Source: Atriophallophorus winterbourni
Lineage: Eukaryota; Platyhelminthes; Trematoda; Plagiorchiida; Microphallidae
Direction of reading: 5' to 3'
DNA: 64,000 nucleotides
Assembly (NCBI GenBank): GCA_013407085.1
Contig: JACCGJ010002787.1
Coordinates: 9,351-73,350 of the forward strand
Below, piece by piece: positions 34,259 through 45,000 of this stretch (its first letter is position 1; each line of letters begins with the position of its first letter). The position numbers were made by a program, and so were the translations under genes. Under the pieces are notes generated by a model. It was not told the DNA's origin. It did not search any database and saw nothing but the letters and a program-made list of their open reading frames with translations.

Positions 34259-34623
34259 TGTAGCAACTTGTAATTTCACTTTCTTTTCTATTGTACTTCC
34301 ATTTCCATCAATGTTTGTTTTATTCAACCAATATTCCAGAATATACTTTTTCCGCGCGCGTTCCTCTTCTGCTTTGTTCGCTGGTGCTGTATTATTGCGT
34401 GTTTGCGAATGACGACGGTTAACAACAAAATTGACTTGTCGCCACATTTTCTGCTTCGTCAATTATAATTGCTGATCAAAACGGTACACCGGAGTTTGGA
34501 GCTGGAATATTTTTGTGTGTGGATATTTGCATTGGATATTGAATTTTCACTTATCGTGAGTTCGTTCCTTGTCTGTTTTTACTATAACATTTTCCTATTA
34601 TATTTTTGCATTTATCCACTACA
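34259..34623 (+). repeat. 3' LTR of Gypsy element 1
   Basis: 365 bp, TGTA...TACA ends. A purine-rich AGTAGGGAAG precedes it, a candidate polypurine tract. Confidence 0.85.
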
Positions 34624-34769
34624 CGGTACAAACTCATCATTTTTTCGTATCAACAGGCATGTTATATAAGACAGTGCCCAAAGCGTTTCCATAGCTATGC
34701 ACAATACAAAGGCAAAACTCGCGATTGCATAGGCAACATTCAACTGGACAATGGATCTCAACTAGATTC

Positions 34770-36545
34770 AGATTCTTAAAAGGCTTCGACTTTTCTCGAA
34801 CATTTTCGAGCTGTTCAGAGGCCTGATCGCCAAACTGATCTCCTGAATATGCCAGTTGATATAAGGTCAGATAGCGTTCCTATCCTCGATGAAATAATTT
34901 TCACTGATAATGAGGTTAGGCTTGCGCGTTAAGCAACTAATCCACATAAATCTGCGGGCACGGATGGTATGCACCCTCAAGTTATTAAGAACCTGGCACT
35001 TGTATAAGCACAACCGGTGGGTTGCCTCTTTAACGCATCCTTAAGGTATGGGTATATTCCGAGTGCTTGGAAGCAGGCTGATGTGATTCCTATACAGTCA
35101 ATCTTCAGTTTGCAACTACAGACCTGTAAGCCTTACTAGTATCCTTTGCAAAACCCTAGAGAGACTTATTAGGGATAGGATCTGTCGCCACCTTGTCTCT
35201 GGTTCGTTTCTAAACTCTGCTCAGCATGGTTTTCTAAAAGAGAAGTCTTGCCTAACGAACCTATTATGTTTTCTTAATGAGGTCACTAGGAGGCTAAATA
35301 AAGGCCACCAGGTCGAAGTTCTCTACTTGGTCTTCTGTAAAGCCTTTGACTCGGTAAACCACAGGTTGCATGCAATGAAGATTGGACTAATAGGTATCGA
35401 TGGCCCTCTAAAGAACTGGATCACAAACTTCTTGAGCAATCGGTATTTTCGCGTTCGCATAGGCAATATGTATTCCGCGAAAGCAGGAGTTGTTAGTGGA
35501 GTCCCGCAGGGTTCAGTACTAGGCCCACTACTCTTTCTTATCTTCATCGATGATTTGGCAGCCTCGCTTAAGTGTCCCTGCTATATTTTTGCAGACGATG
35601 TCAAGTTTATCGGATCGCTGAACGAACAGGATCTTTTTGAGGATATAGAAAAGGTCATCAAGTGGTCATCCACGTGGGATCTACCAGTCAACTTATCCCA
35701 AAGCTATCTTCTGTCTAAAGCTTCAACGAGGCTGCAGGTTGCTGGACCTGATAACATACTGGAGATAACTGGGGTATCAAAAGTCCGGGACTTAGGTATT
35801 GAGGTTTCAGCGGACTTTAAATCGGCTGATCAATGTGCAGCTGCTGCACAAGGCGCTAGGAAAGAGCTCTATCGCCTCCCACCAGTTTTATCCTGCAGGT
35901 CCCCGGAGGTTTTCATTCCACTGTATAAAGCGATAGTGAGACCTCATCTCGAGTATTGGGTTCAAGCTTGGTCTCCTTACTTGGAAAAGGACATTGCCAC
36001 GCTTGAAGGTGTTCAGCGCCTAGCTACTCGTATGATTAAAGGGCAATCTGGGGAGTCATATGAACAACGACTGTTGAGTCTAGATCTCTTTTCGCTAAAA
36101 AGAAAGCGACTACGTGGGGATCTGATTGAGAACTTTAAAATCGTTAGAGGCTTTAGTTCTATTGATCCGGCTGATATGTATGCTCTCGCGCCAGTAGTAG
36201 GTACTCGAGCCCATTCACTGAAACTGGCAAAGCAACATGTCAGGTCTAATGCACGTAAGTACTTCTTTAGCGAAAGGGTAGTGAATCACTGGAACTGTCT
36301 GCCCGAAGAGGTCGTTTGTTCCACTTCAGTAACGTGCTTCAAATATAGACTAGACTCGATCTGGCGCTCTGTTTTCCGATTTTTATCCCTAATTTTATAG
36401 TTGTTCTTCAATATGTCGTTGTAACTCACTAATGTCTCTCCTCACCTATTTGGTGGTGGACGCTTTTTTGCTTACCACCGGAAGTATTCTGGACGCTCGA
36501 TTGGCGACTCTGCCACATATCGTCCTGTGCAAACTGAACTGACGC
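34770..36545 (+). mobile_element. CR1-type LINE copy C
   Basis: The RT N-terminal part (34.77-35.33 kb) is broken by stops. A 357-codon frame (35327-36400) then carries GVPQGSVLGPLLFLIFIDDL, CYIFADDVKFIG (FADD), RPHLEYWVQAWSPY and VVNHWNCLPEEVV. The 3' UTR runs to AACTGAACTGAC at about 36532-36543, the same tail family as copies A and B. It is closest to copy B. Confidence 0.87.
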
Positions 36546-37572
36546 CAATTTTTGACGCGTAAATTTGAACGAAATACAAGAAACCACGAATTGTTGTTAA
36601 ACTTTTGTCCCAAAACTTTTGGTTGTGTTATTTGATAATAAACGGGATCATATGTGGAAAGTGTCAATCAAGAGGGAGAAGAAACATCGTTAACCGGCAC
36701 CCGTTCGTTAATTTTGCTAAATGTTTTGGTGAAATTATTGTAACTGCTGAAAATTCCGGTATACAAACAAAGCCAATTTCTTTTTAACAACTTCCATATT
36801 GGCTTAGCGTTTTTTGAGATCGTGTCTAGCAAAACATATCTCAGAACTCGACAACAGCTGATTAAGCATCTTCCACTCACGCATGTTACACCAGAACGAA
36901 GATGTTTACGCCAGAAACCCAACAATAAAACCCACCAAAAGAATCCATGTGTAACTACTTTAATTGAAGAGCGTTAGACCGACCCAATCCTCGGTACCCA
37001 TGGAGTAGAGCCAATCACACAAGCACTAATAGATTTTACATAACCCGTTTGAGCGGTCAGTCGCTTGGTCTATTGACAAACAGGGCTATCCACATTTATA
37101 TACAAATCTATTAAAACTGTCGAAAAACAGCAACTCACAGTTAAGATGGGCATGAGATCACTTGAGGAAAGTTCACGTGATACTCCCAAACACTAATTAA
37201 CAAAACACACTCATTGAAACATATTTATAAGCGAAAGATAGACTATAATGACCAAATTTGCATGCAATGAACGAACGAATAAATGTCGAAAGAGAAATTT
37301 GTACATAACTTTCAACAAAAACAGGCAAAGAGAGAACAGACAATGTGGCAATCGGTGAAGCAATAAACTAATTAACATGCGATACGCTCTTTGTGTGATT
37401 ATATACAAAAGCAAATCGGTTACAGGTTTAAATGCAGGGCTTCGAATCCAGAGAACAGATTGTTTGAACACTTTACGAATCACGGATTGAAATCCAAAGT
37501 AACTGAGAAGAAAGGCCGACGAGAACACAAAAAAACGAAAAAAATCGTTCAGAGTTCTTCAAGTGGTTTCGT
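36546..37572. other. Downstream flank of the TBPL1 gene
   Basis: Should include the TBPL1 3' UTR. AT-rich, no element recognised, polyadenylation signal uncertain. Confidence 0.4.
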
Positions 37573-37848
37573 TCAAGCAGGCCCGTAATGGGTTTGCAGA
37601 ACAGAGGTGCCATGTGGTCCGGTGGAAGTCGTTTGAACCGAGGGAAGCCAAATGGATGTGTTGTTGTGAGAAACTTGACCCGTCGGTAGAGTACTCGGAA
37701 TTAGCGTGATGGTGCCACTGCTGGGCGCATAAACCGACTGAGAAGCCGACTGGTTGGCGAATTGAGTCTGAATCACTTGATAGGTAGTAGGAGATGGCGC
37801 CACATAGCGAATAAACTGAGTCCGCACTGGCTGAGCAAGGTTGAAGGT
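37573..37848 (-). CDS. TBPL1: TBPL1 exon 6: C-terminal end
   Basis: 276 nt from a CCCATGTGCAG acceptor to the TGA at 37573-37575. It encodes TFNLAQPVRTQFIRYV, then a Ser/Thr/Gln-rich tail ending in LQTHYGPA. The composition continues that of exon 5. The ATTAAA-type polyadenylation hexamer nearest downstream (minus strand, about 36957-36962) is only a weak candidate. Confidence 0.82.
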   Translation of the reverse strand, partial: TFNLAQPVRTQFIRYVAPSPTTYQVIQTQFANQSASQSVYAPSSGTITLIPSTLPTGQVSHNNTSIWLPSVQTTSTGPHGTSVLQTHYGPA

Positions 37849-40800
37849 CTGCACATGGGATGGTAAAAATAATGGAGGTAGACATTTAGTAACGTTATGG
37901 TATGGTATGAAAGCACAAGCCTGATTCAGGCAAAGTGCCGCACAGTCACAGACTGTACGTGGGCTAAGATACTGTGAGGTTGCCCAGGCCTGAACAGATA
38001 TGAGGGAGAAAAAGAACAGGAAAGAACAGACATGGATACTACGTAAGTTTTTTTGGATCGGGCTTGTGGAATGACATCGCTTTGAAAATGAACTGAACCA
38101 ACCGAAAAGAGCGCGTGTCAAAGTAGTGCAACGTACTTAATTTAAAGCACAGTATTTTCAACTGTTGGGTTGCAGACCTCCTACGTTTGCTCATATTGTT
38201 CAATCACTATTGCAGGTTAACAATAAATAGATCGCTAGCTAATGGTTTGACTGCATCTCGTAAAAATTACATAAAGCAAACTCTTCAGGGTTATTTAGTT
38301 CTAGCAGATGGAGGCAACAAGATTTATTCCAATAAGAATGAAAAAAAAGTCCAACACAAGTAGCTGCAAACACGGATGTGCAATTGTGCAGTACTTCTGT
38401 GTTGTGTCTAATTGATTTGCCAAAGGTAGTGAACTGCATGCGGAAACACGGTGGGGTCTCCGTGTAATTTCTATTTTCATCTCATATATGTCTCGGTCTG
38501 GGCAACCTGACAGTATTTTTGCACACGTGTAGTCTATGACTGTGCGGCACTTCGCCCAGATCAGACTTGTGATTTCACATACAAACACACACGAGCAATA
38601 TATACAACATTTGCCTCTCAAACTAATTTAATGGGTAGAAGAGATCTGAAGCTAGTAAGTTATTTGAAACGAAATAACCCGGCAAATACACTAACCTTTA
38701 GCCCAACAGATTGGCTGACGGTGGATTCTTGAGATGAGGAAGATGTTAGCCCGATCGGATATGAAGTATTCGTTTGGTGTAAAGTGATAATAGGGTTAGA
38801 GGTCAAACGAATAACTTGAGGTTGTCCCGGAATTACTTGAGTCGACAACTGAAGCATATTCGGGTAGGATTGCGACGGCTTCATTGTAGACGGCACAATG
38901 ACGTACGGTTGAGAAGACGCAGTGGAGGAAGCGAAAACCAGCCCGTTATAGCACGGGTTGGCTGAACTGTTTGAAAAATTGATCGAAACTGGATGATTTG
39001 CAGCAGTTGATACAGCTGCATCGGATGTACCACCACTATCTTCGCCTCCTGTGTAACTGATAATGCATGCGCGCTTTGTTGCACCCGAAGCGACCGCTTT
39101 ACGAGACCAAGCCTGATCGGAGGAATCTACTTGTGAAGCATCGCTTGCTCCAGGGGGTTGTTCAACCATAGAGGAGCTTGCAGCCTGTCGTGATGATTTG
39201 CGCAGTGGCTTCGATCGAGTGCTGAATCCTCCGCTGTCGATGGAAGCACCGCTATCACTCGAGTCATCGGATGAGTTCGCCTCGTCGACCAAATCTTCTT
39301 CAGTCGCATACCGCAGGGCATCTAAGTGCACATCACCACACTCAGCAAGCATGCGTTGCGCCGCAACAAGCTCTGCATGCGATTTGCCGATGTGCTTGTC
39401 TGGTTGTTCAAGTTCTTCCGACTCACTGTCCGATATTGGTTCATCAGTTTGATGCAGCGCTGCCAGTGGTACCAACGCTTCAACAATTTCAGATATGGCC
39501 TCTAAAGTCGGACCTGGAAAGAAAAATTAATAAATTGCTGACAAAAAGATTATAAAGGTGGTCAGGAAGGCACAATGAATCATAGTTGCTGCGTGTATCA
39601 CAACATAGCTCATAGAGGTGTAAATTAAGAACAAACACAATTAGCGATGTTGACCTGGGAGCTTCGAAAAAGCAAGACAGCGTACACAAAAGGTATGAAG
39701 TTACTCACCCATCACAACGGCACGACCAGTGGAAAACAATTTTACCGAGGTACTCGAATTTGGTTCAGTCTTGAACGTCAATCCAGGAGCGAGTTCTGGC
39801 TCGTAGCTGTGAAAAATCAAATGATAAGAGCACATGAAAATGGGAATTGCGGGTGTGAACAAGTTTTTGAGATGTATGTATGAAATCTTAAGAATGATCC
39901 AGGCAAAATGCAGCACAGTCAAGGACTGTAGTGGGTTAGGGTAATGTCAGGATGCCCAGACGTAGACAGATGTAAGCTGATAAAATGGCACTGATAAATC
40001 AATTGGTAAATCAATTGAGTGAGACGATACTTGCGTAATACTAAAATAAAACACAATTACACGTCCGAGCTAATCGATAACGTCAATTACCACATCAGCG
40101 TAAAATAGGTCATAATTAAAAGCGTAGGAATTAGAGGGATGTATGCTTTTAAAAGCTGATCTACATAGCATGTTCACCCTACTACGGCAGCGCCGCCTGC
40201 GGTGGCTTGGCCACGTCTACAGAATGAAAACTGGTCGTATACGAACGATATCTACTCTATGGTGAGTTGCAATCAGGAAGTCGACCACTGGGCGACCGCA
40301 CTGTGCGGTACATGACGTTTGCAAAGAGATATGAAGTCTTGGATCGACCCCGGAGTTGGGGGAACTTGCTCTTGCCGCTATCTGGATGGATTGGTAAAGC
40401 GTCGACTGCAAGCCGGGGAGGAGAATATACAGCTCTTGTGGCTGCTGAAAGCAGATCACGTCGCAGGCGTACAACTGATGCCTACAACAGAGTTCTGACT
40501 ATCGTTGCAAGCGCTGTGGGAGAGATTGTTCCCCCAGAATCTGACTGTTTGCTCATTTGAAAAGCTGTGGAACATGAACAAATCATGCGATTGGGATGTA
40601 CATCCATGGTCGACGTCGACCATGTATGTATGAAATCATAAGCCTTATCAATACTAAGGGATGTGCAATCGGAGACAGATACAAGGAAAGTCGTCAACAG
40701 CAAGTTTTATAACTAATTGATCCAAATGTTGAACAGATGGGGCGACATGGCATCATTGACGTAGACCAATGACGTTTGAGAATATGATGGAATAGACTCA

Positions 40801-41977
40801 ATAGGGATGAATATATCTTCAAAAAAATTCATTAAATCATTAATTAGATTTTCCGGTCTACTACCTTCCCAGATAATGCGAAAAACATCGAGAACCACAT
40901 ACCTCATCCAAAATGACTTTTCTTTGACAAGTTCATCGAGGCGTACACGAAACGGCAAGCGGCAGGTGGACATGATGTTAACGATTCGATATTTGCTGAA
41001 TCGACACGGAAAACCACATTTGGCGATTCGCCTGGCTATTCGACGTGCGCCCATTTTGGCCTTGACCAATCTGTGTAGGAGAGGAAACGTAGATTACAAT
41101 TGAGGTTATCTTGCGAAATGGATGGGTGTTAGACCGATTAGTGATCCGTTTTGAACAATTTACCACCATCATCATCATCATCGCTGACAGCATTACACCG
41201 GTAACAAGTACCAAGTGCTTAACTGCCATCCAACCATTACATGGTAAAAAAATTTAACAGATATGGGGTAGGGCAGGACCTAAAAAGTTACTGAACGAAT
41301 AAAAGATGAGGCACAGTCACACCTCGAATCAAACATGCATTCAAGCAAGTGTTGTGAACGAATAGAGGGACATCAGCATGACCGCCTCATTGCCGCTTTC
41401 ATAGTCACGCATCATAAAAAGCTTTCCTCGCCACTTCACTTGACAATATACACCAAGTAATTCAAGATGTCTACAGCAATTTATCATGCGCCTGATTGCT
41501 TAGCTCTGTCCACGTCTTGCGTGACCAAAAAGCGATTCCAGTGTACAGGCACGTCCTGCGCATGAAACCCGAACTGTTACGACGCCGAGCGCTTTATGCG
41601 TCAGCTGGTACAGACGGGAAAAACGTGGCTGGTGATCAGCCACAAACTTGGAAGAGTGGCTTGAAAAGGCTCACTTCTGATTTAGCCAAGGTTGGACGAG
41701 CGGGCTTGCCTGGGTGGGGTGCAAGACAAGGTGAGAGTGTTTGGCTCGACACATTGGCAAAGAACCGACATCAATGGAAAGAGTGCATCATCTCTATTCT
41801 ACCCTGATATTCTTTCTATCGCTCATAAACAAATTTGAAAAAACAACAACAAAAATCAATAAAAACGACGTGTGTCAATGGACAAAAAAATTCACTTTTC
41901 TTTTTTCTCACTGTTTCCTACCCTTTGTGTACATTTTATTGTTCCTGTTGAGCGGCACCATATATGTATCAGATTGT

Positions 41978-42031
<54 letters not shown>

Positions 42032-45000
42032 TTATATATATATATTACTATATATAATATATATACGCTCCTCTTGTGAGTCGATTTGAAATGAAAAGCA
42101 AGCCTGATATTCGGAAACTGATTTCGTAGCAGACGGAAATTGAAAGAAAACATGTGAGGTATGTTTGTATGAAAGCACAAGCCTGATCCAGGCAAAGTGC
42201 CGTACAGTCCGAGACTGCACGTGGGCTAAGATACTGTCAGGTTGCCCAGGCCTAGACAGATATAAGGGGGGAAATAGAAATAGAAATGGTAGTGAGACTC
42301 CAGCGTGTATCAGCATGCAGCTCACTACCTCTGGCCAATCAATTTAGCACGGTGTTAGCCGCACAGCACAAAGTACTGCACGATTGCACATCCGTGCCCT
42401 AACTGCGGTTCGGTTTTTATTCTTCTTATTGCCCGTGCCTAAGAACTTCAAGATTATTGTTGAGAGAGCAATCAGCTTAAAAACTACACTAAGCTAAAGT
42501 AACAGCATGTAAACTTCCAACATGTTTTCTACCGGCAAGCATTCCGGGTGTGTATCATATTTCAGCCAAATCCGTGCATTGTTATGATCGCATAACGTTT
42601 TTGCGGGAACAACTGGAAAGCTTCCGTGCCAAACGTTTCTCTGTAGATTGTTACTCAACAGGCTTGCACGGATGTGCAATCGTGCAACATTTCGGTGCTG
42701 TACGGCTAACATCGTGCTAAATTGATTTACCGGTAGTAGTGAAACATACTGCATACTGAAACACGCTGGAGTTTCATTATTATTTCTATTTCTATTCCCC
42801 CCCTCATATCTGTCTAGGCTTGGGCAACCTGACAGTATCTTAGCACCCGTGCAGTCTGACTGTACGGCACTTTGCCTGGATCAGACTTGTGCTTTCATAT
42901 CATATCATAGGGTAACAACGGCAAGATTTCTAGTAAATGACAGAAAACAACCAGTACTCACGCAATATTTAAAAGAAAATGGCTTAGTAATTCACTTACA
43001 CAAATTTTCAGTGAACAGGTTGATATACCCGGATGAAGTTTAAATGAGCAAGTAAGAAGGGGGAAAACCATTTGCCTCATATTCAGTACATTAAAGGGCT
43101 AGAAGCCTTTCACGTCGAATGTATTCACGCTCGTTTACTGGTATAATCTTCATGTTTGCAACGGAACTCAATGAATGGTATGAAAGCACAAGCCTGCTCC
43201 AGGCAAAGTGCCGCACAGTCAGAGACTGCACATGGGCTAAGATACTGTCAGGTTGCCCAGGCCTAGACAGACATGAGAAATAGAAAATAAAGCACAGCGA
43301 TTTATCGGTTGCAATTTAATGTCCGTGTTAATGCATGTGCAGCATTGACTGTGCCTTGTGTGTGTGTCTGTGCTCATCTGAGTAATAAATAAACTCCCGT
43401 TTCAAAAGCTGTTCAGACATGAATGTGCACTTGATGCATTATTAGCTGCATTGCAAGCGAATAGCACACGGTAGATGTGTATTGATCAGCACGCGACGCA
43501 CGGATTATACAAAAAAAACACATCACACATCACACAACATCAACTTGCAAGTTAAAAACAAAACTCACGAATTCGCACCGCTGCACCATATTTTTCCGCT
43601 GGACCAAATGGTGGCAACCGTGTAGGGCGACCGTAATCGCATGATGACATGCTAAAAGATGATTTAGTTTAGGCATGAACAACAAGAGACTAGCAGTGAT
43701 ACCACAGGTTTAAACAATACGAAAGAGTAGGTCATCAATTTTTTACAAGTGTGGTTTCTGAATTGCGACTGAAGTTCAATTATCGTTGCCTAGACATGTC
43801 TAAGCTGAGATAACTAGATAGTAGCTAACCCCATGACTGACCATTAGGCTAGTGCGTTCAGGCAAACGCACTATCGACTACGAACTATCGATCAGTTATA
43901 CAAAGAGAACTTATCATCACCAGGGACATCGAATCTGCAGAACACTGATCGCATATACACTGGGATAAGGTAGGTACACGGCGAATTAAAACATCCATCA
44001 AGTTTCACGAATCAGCACGACAGCATTCAGATACGTTTTGACCAACACCAACAAACGTTCCTCGTCACTCTACTGACGTCGTATCCTTATTAGGAGAAGA
44101 CTCCAAAATGTTTACATCAAGAGTGCTAATGAACAAGGTTTTGGTGAGAATCAAAAAGTGTGACGATTTGATACGAGCCTATAAAACTGACTACTACGAA
44201 GGGGACATTTAATGCAAGCGTGGAACTATTCACAATTTGGTAGCAGAACACCAAAAAACAGCACCGTTTGAGAGAATATTCAGATAAAATCATGAGTCGT
44301 TTGAAATCAGGAATTAGATAAACATTGTTGATCAGATTGCCGGTTTATGAATAGTAAACTACTTCAAAAACAAAGAAGCAATTCGTAAGATTGCTTGTAG
44401 AATAATCATTTAAAAACACGATACATCAGTGGAGGTTCGTGACTTAAGTAAGTTGAAAGGAGAAAATAAAATCATGTGCACGAAAATTACTGCATTCACA
44501 TTACAAAGTACATAAATCCGGGATGAAATTGTTGTTAATGTAATGGTAAACACGCAGAAAATCGAGTCATCTTTGAGAAAATAGAGGTGACTACACAACA
44601 AATATTATGAAGAGATTTTATATTTCTATTTTTCGCCATTTACTCATTGAAGACAGTACTACTATTTGCTAGATAGGGTCTTCAATTGCTTACGACGTGT
44701 GGCTAATACACAAACCACCCAGGCTGCAGCGTCGAAAAGCACCGCTTTGGGATGTCGTTGCACGGACAGTACTTATACAATGTAAAATTTAGCGAATCAA
44801 ATAGGGTGATATTTTTGCTTTACCCCATGCGCATTACGAACTGCAGGTCAAGGTGAGATAGCAGTTGGAAACTGGTAACAGAATCACTGAAGTCGGCAAT
44901 GAAAAACATACCGGTAGTAGCGGGAATCAACAAAATTACTATGCATCGAAGAAAAAATGAACACCAATCCAATTATGCATGCCAGCCTGACAGCGTCCCA

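Larger units (their letters stand above)
29854..34623 (+). mobile_element. Ty3/Gypsy LTR retrotransposon with both LTRs, degraded
   Basis: Two direct LTRs flank gag-pol on the plus strand: gag (from 30314), a CCHC-like motif, protease, reverse transcriptase, RNase H and integrase in that order. Stops at 30599, 31307, 31724, 32366 and 32786 and further frame breaks show it is dead. The LTRs differ by many substitutions and small indels, so it is old. The flanking bases do not show a clear target-site duplication. It lies between CR1 copies B and C. Confidence 0.92.

Noticed and set aside
40807..41103. 98-codon plus-strand open frame
   Set aside because: It is antisense to TBPL1 exon 3, which has clear TBP motifs and matching splice sites.
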